Source: Bacteriovorax sp. PP10
GTDB lineage: Bacteria; Bdellovibrionota; Bacteriovoracia; Bacteriovoracales; Bacteriovoracaceae
NCBI RefSeq assembly: GCF_035013165.1
Contig: NZ_JAYGJQ010000001.1
Span: forward strand, 1,674,001-1,738,000
Direction: 5' to 3'
DNA: 64,000 nt
Positions 42,382-51,384 of the stretch are shown here, in pieces. A program made the position numbers and the translations under genes. Position 1 is the stretch's first letter; each line of letters begins with the position of its first letter. The notes beneath the pieces are model-generated. The model did not search any database, was not told where the DNA came from, and worked only from the letters and a program-made list of their open reading frames with translations.

Positions 42382-43185
42382 CTAATTCAAATAAATTAAA
42401 ATTTCTTCATGGGCCGATGTGACTTTATAGAATGCAGGAACCTGGCCAGGGAAGAGAAGAATCTTTTGACTCAAGACGTTTGAGCAAGTCATCTTCACGA
42501 CACCTTGATTAATGCCTTTGAAAAACTGCTGCCATACAGAAAGGTTCTCGGACTCAATTTCTTTATACTGAGTTCCTTGAATGTTTCCAGCGATCTTTAA
42601 AAAAGTTTTAGTTTTCATCAGAAGGTTAACCGAAAGTGGGCCGGCCGCTTCCTGACTAAAAATGGTGATGCTTATTGATTCGAAATTCCATAAATCGAAA
42701 GAATTAATCTTTTCAATTTTTGCGGGCTGACCAGTGACGGTCGATAATTTCTCGGCAAAAGAATTAAGCCAACTTTCATTAAGGGCCGTGTTTTCTACTG
42801 AAGTCGTTTCTTTTAAACCCGTGGCCTTAGTGACTAATTCAAAAAGTGTCTTGCTATCAAAAGGTTTATTGAGGAAATAAACTTTACTCTCTCTGCTCAT
42901 TTCAGTGAGAACCAGCTTATTGATAAAAGCAGAACATAGAATGATAGGAGTGTGGGCGTTTAATTTTGAGTCTCTGACAATAGTAATGAACTCATCACCG
43001 GTTATCGCAGGCATTCTCAGGTCAGTGATAATGAGATCAAATTTCTCTTTATCAATGGCATGCCATCCTTTTTGTGGGTGATCACAGAATGTTACCTTAG
43101 CACCAATCTTGGCAAGAAAATTTGTATAGATATTCTCTAGAGGTGCTTCATCGTCGATTACTAATACTGTAAAATTATTTTCCAT
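42382..43185 (-). CDS. Receiver-CheX-like fusion protein
   Basis: 267 residues. Receiver about 1-120: VIDDEAP (acidic residues), LIITDLRMPAITGDEF (phosphoacceptor Asp), CSAF and NKPFD (Lys-Pro). The C-terminal part (WLNSFAEKLSTVTGQPAKIEK, FKGINQGVVKM) has the shape of CheC/CheX domains, but the ExxN motif is not evident, so phosphatase activity is doubtful. It is the second CheX-like protein in the window and stands alone on its strand. Confidence 0.8.
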   Translation of the reverse strand: MENNFTVLVIDDEAPLENIYTNFLAKIGAKVTFCDHPQKGWHAIDKEKFDLIITDLRMPAITGDEFITIVRDSKLNAHTPIILCSAFINKLVLTEMSRESKVYFLNKPFDSKTLFELVTKATGLKETTSVENTALNESWLNSFAEKLSTVTGQPAKIEKINSFDLWNFESISITIFSQEAAGPLSVNLLMKTKTFLKIAGNIQGTQYKEIESENLSVWQQFFKGINQGVVKMTCSNVLSQKILLFPGQVPAFYKVTSAHEEILIYLN

Positions 43186-43266
43186 AGATTAATTATGCAT
43201 GGATTATATAAATTATCTTTAAAAAAATAAGGGCGATTTCAAAGGCCCACCTTTTTGATAAGGTAT

Positions 43267-43773
43267 TTAAAGAACTCTCGACATCAATCTTGAACCCTGT
43301 CCATAATTAGCAATGAGAGCATTCTTCTTTTCTGGCGTGATATCTAAGTATTCCAGGAAATTATTTTTATCCCAATAGTTACCTGATTGAGCAACGGCCA
43401 CCAAAGAGATTGTTTTAAATCCTAGAAGTCTTCCTGTCTCGCAGGCCTTCTCGATCATGGCACGGGCAAGTCCAGTTCCTCGTGCTGCTGGAAGCAGAGT
43501 GATGTCATGAATAAAAAAACAATCAGGAGTTGGAAGCATTTTAGGGAAGTTTTGATTGTTGACCGGAGTTTCTCCTAACTTCCAGGGAAACGCGATCATG
43601 TAACCAAGAAGTTCTTCGCCATTTTTTGCCACATGAAAGTATTGTCCAAATATTTCAAAGCGATTGAGCAGTACAGAGTGAGCTTCGCATAGATCTTGCG
43701 TGAAGGTTTCTTTTTGTACTTTGGAAACATCTTCCATATCTTGAATAGTCATTGGAAGTATTTTAATCGACAT
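43267..43773 (-). CDS. GNAT-family N-acetyltransferase
   Basis: 168 residues from the ATG at 43773, which has GGAG six bases upstream; the ATG at 43785 has none. GNAT landmarks: FFIHDITLLPAARGTGLARAMIEKA with the RGTGLA acyl-CoA loop, then FKTISLVAVAQSGNYWDKNNF. It transfers an acyl group from CoA to an amine; the substrate is unknown. Monocistronic, close after the terminator of the propeller protein gene. Confidence 0.88.
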   Translation of the reverse strand: MSIKILPMTIQDMEDVSKVQKETFTQDLCEAHSVLLNRFEIFGQYFHVAKNGEELLGYMIAFPWKLGETPVNNQNFPKMLPTPDCFFIHDITLLPAARGTGLARAMIEKACETGRLLGFKTISLVAVAQSGNYWDKNNFLEYLDITPEKKNALIANYGQGSRLMSRVL

Positions 43774-43843
43774 GCATAACTCCATTTCTTTAGATGATGA
43801 TAAAAGAGGCGGTTATGAAAGTCTTTGCTCGATGCGAGGATTG

Positions 43844-43869
43844 AAAAAAATGGCCCCTGGAAAGGGGCC
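43844..43869 (-). terminator. Terminator of the propeller/F5-8C gene (minus strand)
   Basis: On the minus strand: GGCCCCT, TTCC loop, AGGGGCC, then ATTTTTTT. Confidence 0.9.
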
Positions 43870-43876
43870 TTAGATA

Positions 43877-45283
43877 TTAGTAACCAAAAACTTGAAATTC
43901 ATTAAGTGAATAACCCCATTTAGTCAGGCGTTGTGTTCCGTACATCCTGACATAGCGACCTGTTCCTGTGAGATTTGTTATTTTGATAATCCCACCTTTA
44001 CCATTCGTTTGTGAATGAATCGTCGTCCAATTGACGTTGTCATTTGAAGTCTGGATTGTATAAGCTTTTGCGGCCGCATCCCAGTTTAATGTCACACCAT
44101 TAATTGTACGTTGAACTCCAAGGTCTACACTTAACCATTGAGTTCCAGCTGCTGATCCTTCAATACTATCCCAACGAGTTGCTGCGTTTCCATCGAAGGC
44201 AAGTGCAGGAAGAAAACTTGAATTGTAACTTGAAGACGCTGTTGCTGGTTTATTGTTTGAGAGAAGAATTGTTTCAGGAGTCGGAGGTGTCGGAGGAGTT
44301 GGTGGAGTGACAGTACCTGAATAGTAATGTGCTCCTAACTTATTTTTTGTCGATCCAGCATTAATACCAAATTGAGTGAGGCTCCAACGTTTTCCTGTTG
44401 CAAGATCTCCTAAGTAAAGCTGATATCCACCTTCAGTCGTGCTGGAAAAAATAACCTTATCAGATCCCACTGGTGCAGCATCAGAGTTATTTGAAAGACA
44501 GTCGTTGATTGAAAGTTGAACGGCCACTGCTCCGGGAGCTGTCCCTTTAGTATAGAGTTGATCATTTTCAACAGTGGCACTAATCCATTTTGTGAAAAAG
44601 ACCGTGTTAGCATCGCGAACGATTGGATAGTAATTATTAATTCCAGGTTCAACATTGAATGGTGAAGTGACACCTGTGACTAAGTTCTTCTGGAAAATTC
44701 CTGAGTTTTCATTGTCGCCTTCAGCGAAATACACTGTGTTTCCATCAACAGAGGGATAGGGCATAGAGTTCTCAATAGTGGCCGCATTCTTCGTAAGATT
44801 AACTACTGCGCGGGTTGTGAGATTCATTCTCATGATGTCGCCATTTTGTTTGTAAAAAATGCTTGAGCCATCAAAAGAGTATTTTGGATCTTCGTTTCTC
44901 GTATTACCATTTGAGTTTGTCAGGTTAGTAGGAAGAGCACTTGAACCTAACTTCCAAAGATAAAGGTTCCAGCTATTATTTTGAATTCCCATGAAAACAA
45001 TAGAGCTTCCATCTGGAGAGATGTGCGCATTCATCGGATCAGAAATTCCCCATGAGGATTTACTTAATTGGGTCAGAGTGCGAGTTGCAAAATCATAAAG
45101 AAACATTTGAGAAGTTCCATCACCGTAAGTCACGTATGAGTGGTAGACGAGTTTTCCTGTCAGTGCAGGGAAAGTAGAGTTCGGTTGATTAGTTGGATTG
45201 TTCACGCAAGCAGCTAGTGCATTGTTTGAAAAAACTTGCGGCCCAAGAAGCAATGTTAATAGTAACAGACCTACTTTACCCAT
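43877..45283 (-). CDS. Exported beta-propeller (TolB-like) protein with a C-terminal F5/8 type C domain
   Basis: 468 residues. Signal peptide to about 24 (ending NNALA). Residues about 35-320 hold repeated blades of the WD40-like/TolB sort (HISPDGSSIVFMG, KYSFDGSSIFYK, YPSVDGNTVYFAEG). A Pro/Thr linker (PPTPPTPPTPE) leads to an F5/8C (discoidin, CBM32-like) domain, about 340-468, with NKPATASSSYN, LAFDGNAATRW, WLSVDLG and GRYVRMYG. Such domains bind sugars or cell surfaces. Probably a secreted adhesin-like or binding protein; no enzyme motif seen. Confidence 0.88.
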   Translation of the reverse strand: MGKVGLLLLTLLLGPQVFSNNALAACVNNPTNQPNSTFPALTGKLVYHSYVTYGDGTSQMFLYDFATRTLTQLSKSSWGISDPMNAHISPDGSSIVFMGIQNNSWNLYLWKLGSSALPTNLTNSNGNTRNEDPKYSFDGSSIFYKQNGDIMRMNLTTRAVVNLTKNAATIENSMPYPSVDGNTVYFAEGDNENSGIFQKNLVTGVTSPFNVEPGINNYYPIVRDANTVFFTKWISATVENDQLYTKGTAPGAVAVQLSINDCLSNNSDAAPVGSDKVIFSSTTEGGYQLYLGDLATGKRWSLTQFGINAGSTKNKLGAHYYSGTVTPPTPPTPPTPETILLSNNKPATASSSYNSSFLPALAFDGNAATRWDSIEGSAAGTQWLSVDLGVQRTINGVTLNWDAAAKAYTIQTSNDNVNWTTIHSQTNGKGGIIKITNLTGTGRYVRMYGTQRLTKWGYSLNEFQVFGY

Positions 45284-45399
45284 GTGATACCCCTTTGTAA
45301 TTTTTAGAACTACAGGTCTATCGGTACATTCAAAGGGAACTGTAAATTAAAATTGTTTCTCTCATAGAAGGTGCAAGAGTGATATAGTCTGGTATTGTT

Positions 45400-46389
45400 T
45401 TAACCTTTCTCTCTAAAGAAGATATCGATTCTAAACTGAACAAATTTCTCATCATTAAAATGACTGGACTTAGGAAAGTCTACCCCAAGTGTCCATGTAG
45501 CGTAGAGCCAATCCATATATAGAAGTTGCTTGTAACTCACAGAGGCATCATAGCTTTCATAGTAGAATGTAGGTGAGAATTTAGCATTGGCACCAAGAGA
45601 GTAGGCCAGGCCTTTTTCTTCGCCTATGATTTGAGTAAGAACAAAGTTATTACGAAGAACAAGAGTGTCAGACTCATCTGTCCAGACGAGAGAGTTGATT
45701 AAGTCAGTCTGAAAGGTACTGTTTAATTTCTTAGTCAAAACAAGCTGAGAGATATTCTCAAGTCCTTGCTGGCGGTAGACGATGACTTTTTGAGACAGAC
45801 CGATTGTTAAAAAATGAGCATTAATATCTTTACGCAATTCGATTTTAGCAAAAGGATTAAGAGGCATATCAAGCCTGATTCCAAAATTAAAAAAGCTGGC
45901 AAAATACTTTGATTGTTTTAAGAGAAGACTTGCGCCGGCCGTATAATGCGATTCTTCATTCGCATTTATAACTTTCCCATCTTTTGTAATGACTCGATTA
46001 CTTGATACGGATGTATCGCTAATCGCGTTACTAATTTCATCTTGTTGCTTTTCAATAACGATTTTCAATTTTTTAGTCGTATTAGGTAAATCAAACCTTA
46101 CTTGAAAATCATAATTGGTATCTAGTGATTGCCCTTCTTTTTTATAAAAGCTGGAATAGAAGAAAATACTACTTTTGGTTTTAGATGACTGAGACCCCTG
46201 ATTTGTAAAAAAAGTGTCAACTCTTCGATTGAGTTGATCCCATTTCGTTGCGATATATTCATTTGAAGCATTGATATCTTCTTCAATTGTCGTCTCTATC
46301 GCTGGAGTCGTCGGAGGCCCGACGGAAATATCTTCAGACATTACTGAGTATGAAAAAATAATTAAAATGAAAAAAAGTGAAATTTTAAT
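45400..46389 (-). CDS. Probable envelope protein, likely ATT start codon
   Basis: About 329 residues if started at ATT 46389, or 313 from the ATG at 46341. The 16 in-frame codons before that ATG spell a hydrophobic signal-peptide core (KISLFFILIIFSYSVMS); the only upstream initiator-like codons in frame are ATT, and a TGA blocks further extension. GGGGTGA lies three bases before the ATT. The mature part is rich in alternating aromatic and polar residues, with repeated FDLP, RLDMP and LGVDFP strands typical of outer-membrane beta proteins. It overlaps the upstream gene by five bases. Function unknown. Confidence 0.7.
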   Translation of the reverse strand: MKISLFFILIIFSYSVMSEDISVGPPTTPAIETTIEEDINASNEYIATKWDQLNRRVDTFFTNQGSQSSKTKSSIFFYSSFYKKEGQSLDTNYDFQVRFDLPNTTKKLKIVIEKQQDEISNAISDTSVSSNRVITKDGKVINANEESHYTAGASLLLKQSKYFASFFNFGIRLDMPLNPFAKIELRKDINAHFLTIGLSQKVIVYRQQGLENISQLVLTKKLNSTFQTDLINSLVWTDESDTLVLRNNFVLTQIIGEEKGLAYSLGANAKFSPTFYYESYDASVSYKQLLYMDWLYATWTLGVDFPKSSHFNDEKFVQFRIDIFFREKG

Positions 46390-46906
46390 AACTCACCCCA
46401 AATGTTAGGATGGTGTGCCTTTTAAAATAGCTAACATTGCTTACCTGATAAGCAAGTCGAAGGAAGTATTTATTGTAACGATAAAGGGCCCCTGCCTCCA
46501 GAAGAACCATATCCTTTTTGCCGGCATTTGTATCATCACGGCCTAGAAATGGATTTTTATGTAAAACAGTTTTGGCAAAACCAAAGGACATCGTGAAAAG
46601 GAGTGGAATCCAAGGTTGAGTAGGTATCATGACCCCTCCTTTAAAACCCAGTCCACCGGCCTTTAATTTATCTTTTTGATTCAAAGAATCCTGAAAAAGA
46701 GAGCCCGTCACATAAGCATTGTAGGTAGAATCTTTAACTTTTTTTTCAGTTATAAATCCAAATTCCAGTAAGAAATAGTCTTTATTAATAACAGGTGGGG
46801 CCAGCATGAGAAGGTTGCCCTTAGGGAATATAAAATTATTCGTGTCTGCTGCAATGACAGGACTTCCAAAAATATAAAAAATGATGAGTAGTATTTTTTT
46901 GATCAA
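46385..46906 (-). CDS. Probable outer-membrane beta-barrel protein, TTG start
   Basis: 173 residues. No ATG exists ahead of the signal peptide, so TTG at 46906 is used: TTG-encoded Met then IKKILLIIFYIFGSPVIAA. GGAAAAGTGG precedes it. The mature part has alternating strands (YFLLEFGFI, GGLGFKGGVMI, YFLRLAYQVS) and ends in an aromatic residue (FGVSY), as barrel proteins do. First gene of a two-gene operon with the ATT-start gene. Confidence 0.75.
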   Translation of the reverse strand: MIKKILLIIFYIFGSPVIAADTNNFIFPKGNLLMLAPPVINKDYFLLEFGFITEKKVKDSTYNAYVTGSLFQDSLNQKDKLKAGGLGFKGGVMIPTQPWIPLLFTMSFGFAKTVLHKNPFLGRDDTNAGKKDMVLLEAGALYRYNKYFLRLAYQVSNVSYFKRHTILTFGVSY

Positions 46907-47053
46907 GCCACTTTTCCACTATAAGAATATTTTAAGAAGTATATCCAATTAAACTATAAAAGACATTTTTTATTTAATAAAAGCTTCATAATGGAGTTAG
47001 AATGTTCTTAATTTTTCCCATGATCGTAAAATTTAGCGTATGCAAACTTATAT

Positions 47054-47836
47054 ATGAAACTCTATTTAATACTATTCTTACTTTTTTATTCATTGGATTT
47101 GGTGGCCCAAGAGAGTATTCAAGTTTATTCGCCTTATGATTCGCCACCCTATGTACTTAATTTAGAAAAGGGCGAGGGATTGGTGTTTGACTTTGTTAAG
47201 GAGCTCAATGAAACCTTTAAAGGAAAATATCATTTCGTTGCAAATTTTGTTACTCGCGGAAGATTAAAAATTATTTTTGATCGAAAGGATTTTGCGATGA
47301 TTGTCCCTTTTGTTAATCCTGTATGGTTTGATGATATGGCCGAAAAGAAATTCTTATGGACTCAAGAAATTTCAAAAGATTGCAATGTCATTATCTATCG
47401 GCATGATAAACCGTTACACATCAAAAAATTAGACGATCTTACAGGTCTGTCCACATCAGTCGTTAATGGGCAATTAAATATCAATATTCAAAAATTGTAT
47501 GATCAAAAAAAGATACGTGTCGAGAATGCAAATAATGTTGTCCTCAATTTTTTGAAGCTTTCAAAGAGGAGAGTTGATTTTTTAGTCATAGGATACACTC
47601 TTGCAGATTATATCATTCGGAATAACAAATTATTTAATCTGGAAATAGTAGAAACACCTGTAGATGTTTTTAATAGGAAGATACTCGTTTTTTCAAAGAA
47701 AGATGCAAGACTTGGTGCCGTGCTTAGAGATCAATTATCATTGATGATTAAGAATGGAAAAATACAAAAGATGTTTAATAAATATGAACTCAATTCTCAT
47801 CCATCTATTTGCAATAATAAATTGGTCATTCAGTAA
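47054..47836 (+). CDS. Periplasmic substrate-binding protein (SBP_bac_3 type)
   Basis: 260 residues; signal peptide MKLYLILFLLFYSLDLVA. The mature start QESIQVYSPYDSPPYVLN and the pattern of GEGLVFDFVKELN, FAMIVPFVNP, LTGLSTSVVNGQLN and LGAVLRDQLSLMIKNGKIQKMFNKY match polar amino acid/solute binding proteins. No ABC transporter genes are beside it, so it may feed a sensor or receptor; a Cache chemoreceptor starts 102 bases downstream. A similar protein is at 54572. Confidence 0.82.
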   Translation: MKLYLILFLLFYSLDLVAQESIQVYSPYDSPPYVLNLEKGEGLVFDFVKELNETFKGKYHFVANFVTRGRLKIIFDRKDFAMIVPFVNPVWFDDMAEKKFLWTQEISKDCNVIIYRHDKPLHIKKLDDLTGLSTSVVNGQLNINIQKLYDQKKIRVENANNVVLNFLKLSKRRVDFLVIGYTLADYIIRNNKLFNLEIVETPVDVFNRKILVFSKKDARLGAVLRDQLSLMIKNGKIQKMFNKYELNSHPSICNNKLVIQ

Positions 47837-47938
47837 ACTTACCCAACCAAATCATTTTTCATAGCTTAATTATTTCTTGAGTTACATGTTTTTGGAAGTA
47901 ACCGATATAGGCATAACTCTTATTTTAAGGTTAATTAT

Positions 47939-49906
47939 ATGTTGGATAAATTTCATTTACGTACTCGAATGGCCATTGCAATTATTTCTGTCGTTGTGGT
48001 GAGTTTAATTTTCATGACGGTTTACAGCTACATTAAATCGTCTCAATTGATTAAAGAGGAAGCTCTTGGAAAGGCCAATTATATTTCCAGAGATTATGCT
48101 AACTCTATTCATAGCGATGTAGAAAAAGCATTCGTTCGTGCTCGCACTCTGAGAGATACATTTCTTAATATGAAAAAAAGAGGACTGACTCAAAATAGAG
48201 AGATCGTGGTCGACATGATCAGAGATAATGCTTTATCTGATAAGAATTTTTATTATGGTTCAGGGACATTCTGGGAGCCCAATGCATTCGATGGAAATGA
48301 CCTGGCGGCAAAAAAACGTTATGGCGAAAACGACAGTGGGCGACTTGGATACTGGTATCGCAAGAATGGGGACAGCTATATCATGGACCCCACAACAGCT
48401 TCTCAGGAAGCGGATATGGAAAAGGATGGAATTGGGGATTGGTACCTTATTCCTAAGAAAACAAAACAGGAATTAATGATTGAGCCGTATGAATACACAA
48501 CGGCCGATGGATTAAAATTAGTTTTAACTTCTCCGACTGTCCCAATGATTTTAGATAATAAATTTGTTGGTATCGTCTCTGTGGATATTACACTAAATAC
48601 AGTTATCGATTTAGTAAATAGTATTAAGCCTTATGATGTAGGATATGCATTTCTGATTGATAGTACAGGGAATGTTATTTCTCATCCTGATAAAAGTGTG
48701 GTGATGAAGCCATTACAGGATCAATTCATCATGGATCAGATTAAAAAAGGTGTGGCAGAAAAGAAAGCTATAGAATTTCAAGTTAATGAAAAGGGAGAAG
48801 AGTATCATTATATAACGACACCGATTTCTCTTGGAGATTCGAATAAGTCATGGTCTCTGGTTGTCGCGATCCCATTAGCAAAAGTATTGGAAGGTTCGCG
48901 TTCTCTGGCAAAAATTCAGATAACTCTTTCAGTTTTATCTATTCTTATTATTTCTATTATTATTTTTATCATGGCCCAGTCAATTTCGAAGCCGCTTACA
49001 CTTGCTGCTGATGACATTGGAGTGACGGGGAATATCCTTCTTGAAAATTCTAATAAATTAAAAATGGTTTCAGAAAAACTCTCAAGCTCATCAACAGAGC
49101 AGTCGGCCGCATTGGTTGAAACAGCAACGGCCATGGATGAGATCAATGCCATGGTTCAAAGTAACACAACTTCTGCCAAGCGAGGGAAGGAAGCGTCTGA
49201 GCATTCAAGCCAGTCTGCTCACGATGGTAAAGGGGCCACTGAAGATGTTATTAAAGCGATCCATATGATCAGAGAGGCGACTAATAAGATTTCAGATCAA
49301 TCAAACCGTTCGAATACTGAGATTCAGGAAATTATTAATATCTTCAATACGATCTCAGATAAGACAAAGGTGATTAACGACATCGTTTTTCAAACGAAAC
49401 TCTTATCTTTCAATGCTTCAGTTGAAGCTGCGAGAGCTGGAGAACAAGGAAAAGGATTCGCGGTTGTTGCTGAAGAAGTAGGAAAGCTTGCAGAGATGAG
49501 TGGGACTTCATCACAGGAGATCTCTGAGCTTCTGGCAAGTAGTTCACACAAGATTGAAGATATTATTAATAAAAATAAGCAGGCCACAACAGTTCTTATT
49601 GCGGAAGCTGAAGACAGAGTAAGTACTGGAGTAAAAACAGCGGAAAAATGTGCAGACGTTTTAGATAAAATTCTTGTGAACTCGTCTGAAGTGGCAAGTC
49701 TGGTAGATGAGATCTATTCAGCTTCTCAGCAGCAGGCAGCAGGTGTTTCTGAAGTCAGTAAGGCCATTGCCGAGCTGGAGTTAGCGGCACAAGAAAATTC
49801 GAATATGGCATCAGAGGCGGCGCAATCGTCGCAGGTGATTCTTGATAAGTCAGATGAGCTTAAAGTGGTTTCTGAGAAATTAAATAGCGTTATTCGCGGG
49901 GCATGA
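47939..49906 (+). CDS. Methyl-accepting chemotaxis protein with a dCache sensor
   Basis: 655 residues. TM1 about 12-33; dCache periplasmic domain about 40-320 (YYGSGTFWEPNAFDG, VGIVSVDITLNTV, GYAFLIDSTGNVISHPD); TM2 about 327-350; no clear HAMP; a long methylation helix; and the conserved tip VFQTKLLSFNASVEAARAGEQGKGFAVVAEEVGKLA. Dimeric receptor that signals to CheA-CheW and is a substrate of CheR/CheB. No C-terminal docking pentapeptide. Followed by a terminator, so monocistronic. Ligand unknown. Confidence 0.94.
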   Translation: MLDKFHLRTRMAIAIISVVVVSLIFMTVYSYIKSSQLIKEEALGKANYISRDYANSIHSDVEKAFVRARTLRDTFLNMKKRGLTQNREIVVDMIRDNALSDKNFYYGSGTFWEPNAFDGNDLAAKKRYGENDSGRLGYWYRKNGDSYIMDPTTASQEADMEKDGIGDWYLIPKKTKQELMIEPYEYTTADGLKLVLTSPTVPMILDNKFVGIVSVDITLNTVIDLVNSIKPYDVGYAFLIDSTGNVISHPDKSVVMKPLQDQFIMDQIKKGVAEKKAIEFQVNEKGEEYHYITTPISLGDSNKSWSLVVAIPLAKVLEGSRSLAKIQITLSVLSILIISIIIFIMAQSISKPLTLAADDIGVTGNILLENSNKLKMVSEKLSSSSTEQSAALVETATAMDEINAMVQSNTTSAKRGKEASEHSSQSAHDGKGATEDVIKAIHMIREATNKISDQSNRSNTEIQEIINIFNTISDKTKVINDIVFQTKLLSFNASVEAARAGEQGKGFAVVAEEVGKLAEMSGTSSQEISELLASSSHKIEDIINKNKQATTVLIAEAEDRVSTGVKTAEKCADVLDKILVNSSEVASLVDEIYSASQQQAAGVSEVSKAIAELELAAQENSNMASEAAQSSQVILDKSDELKVVSEKLNSVIRGA

Positions 49907-49916
49907 TATATATTTT

Positions 49917-49950
49917 CGTTGGGGCAACTCAATGCTCCAACGATTTTTTT
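49917..49950 (+). terminator. Intrinsic terminator after the chemoreceptor gene
   Basis: CGTTGGGGC, loop AACTCAAT, GCTCCAACG (one mismatch), ATTTTTTT. Confidence 0.88.
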
Positions 49951-50017
49951 GTGCTCTTTAAAGTTGAATCATCATTTTCTTATGGTGATAATAGTTGCTG
50001 ACCATCCTGGAGCAATT

Positions 50018-50827
50018 ATGAAATTCTCTTTGTTCATTATCATTAGCTTACAAGTTCTTTTTCATTCTGCTCAAGCAGATGATCGTTGTTTTATTACAAA
50101 AGAAAACGACAAAATCACGAGTACTGGTGAATGCACGAAGAGGCATCCACCTCAATCTACATTTAAATTAGCAATTAGTTTAATGGGATTTAATGAAGGG
50201 ATTTTGATTGATGAAACTCATCCAGTGATTCCCTTTGTTAAAGGATACGCGGACAATATCGAGAGCTGGAAGCAACCACAGGATCCTACGAGCTGGATAA
50301 AAAATAGCTGCGTCTGGTATAGCCAATATATAACTAAAAAATTAGGAATGAAAAAATTCCAAAGCTATGTGAAAAAATTTAATTATGGGAATCAGGATGT
50401 TTCTGGTGTTAAACGCAAACCAGATGGATTGACATCTTCATGGATCACGAGTTCTTTGAAAATCTCTCCTGAAGAACAAATACAATTTTTAGAAAAATTT
50501 CTTAATTCAAAACTTCCGATAGATGAAAAATCTGTTCGTTCTACACGCAATATTTTTTATCTTGAAGAACTGCCCGATAACTGGAAACTCTATGGGAAAA
50601 CAGGAACAGGGGATTTGACTTATAAAGATGGATCTCAAGATAAAACTCATGAGCGTGGTTGGTTTATCGGATGGATTGAAAAAGGGAATAATAGAGTGAT
50701 TTTCGCTCAGTATGTTGAAGAGAAGAATATTAAAACGAAAGAAAATAGTTTTGGTTATGTCGCTTCAAAACATGCAAAAGAATTAGCGAAAGAGAAACTG
50801 CTTAAAATAATTGCGAGTAAAAAATGA
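50018..50827 (+). CDS. Class D (OXA-type) beta-lactamase
   Basis: 269 residues from the ATG at 50018, just after GGAGC; signal peptide MKFSLFIIISLQVLFHSAQA. All class D motifs are visible: Ser47-Thr-Phe-Lys50 (STFK), Ser97-Cys-Val (SxV), Tyr123-Gly-Asn (YGN), WITSSLKIS and Lys194-Thr-Gly (KTG). It should hydrolyse beta-lactams in the periplasm through a carboxylated Lys. It overlaps the TlpA-like gene by four bases. No mobile element is near, so it looks chromosomal and native. Confidence 0.93.
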   Translation: MKFSLFIIISLQVLFHSAQADDRCFITKENDKITSTGECTKRHPPQSTFKLAISLMGFNEGILIDETHPVIPFVKGYADNIESWKQPQDPTSWIKNSCVWYSQYITKKLGMKKFQSYVKKFNYGNQDVSGVKRKPDGLTSSWITSSLKISPEEQIQFLEKFLNSKLPIDEKSVRSTRNIFYLEELPDNWKLYGKTGTGDLTYKDGSQDKTHERGWFIGWIEKGNNRVIFAQYVEEKNIKTKENSFGYVASKHAKELAKEKLLKIIASKK

Positions 50828-51291
50828 GGCAGTGGTTTTTAGTATTTCTTGGAGTCGCATTGTTCTATCAAACTTCTTTGTTAGGCAGTGATTTAATAAA
50901 TATCCCATCTAAAGATTACTCCATCATCAATAGCGAAAAACAATCATTGGTAAAATTTCCTCCGCAAAGTAGATCTATAGTTCTCTTTTGGGCATCATGG
51001 TGTGGCCCATGTAAAATAGAAATGGCCAGACTTCGCTCATCAGTTGAGTCAGGTAAAATTAAACCAATTCAAATTTTTGCTATTAATCCTTTTGAGACAT
51101 TAGTTGATATAAAAAAGTTTGTGTCGACAAACAATTATCCATTCACCTTTCTTGATGCTGCAGATATAGGTTTTGATTTAAGTATTTCCTCAACACCAAC
51201 TACATTGTTTTTAGAAGGAGAAAAGATTATATCTCGCAGTTCAGGAATGAGTCTGCTCGGAATTTGGAAAGCTGAAAAATACTTAAGATGA
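50824..51291 (+). CDS. TlpA/ResA-like periplasmic thioredoxin
   Basis: 155 residues. Signal peptide (MRQWFLVFLGVALFYQTSLLG), then IVLFWASWCGPCKIEMARLRS with the WCGPC active site and STPTTLF with the cis-proline. It would reduce disulfides outside the cytosol, for example apocytochrome c or a peroxiredoxin. Its ATG overlaps the beta-lactamase stop (ATGA), so they are cotranslated. Di-haem cytochrome genes begin 94 bases downstream and may be its clients. Confidence 0.9.
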   Translation: MRQWFLVFLGVALFYQTSLLGSDLINIPSKDYSIINSEKQSLVKFPPQSRSIVLFWASWCGPCKIEMARLRSSVESGKIKPIQIFAINPFETLVDIKKFVSTNNYPFTFLDAADIGFDLSISSTPTTLFLEGEKIISRSSGMSLLGIWKAEKYLR

Positions 51292-51384
51292 TCAAGCGCA
51301 GCGCCTATATCCCACAATAGCTTTGACCTCTCCTGAAATCCCTTTATAATTATATTTAATTTACTCATAAAATTAGGAGAGTCT

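Noticed and set aside
50018-50827. Beta-lactamase as a recently acquired resistance gene
   Set aside because: No integron, insertion sequence or repeat beside it, and codon use looks like its neighbours; a native gene fits better.
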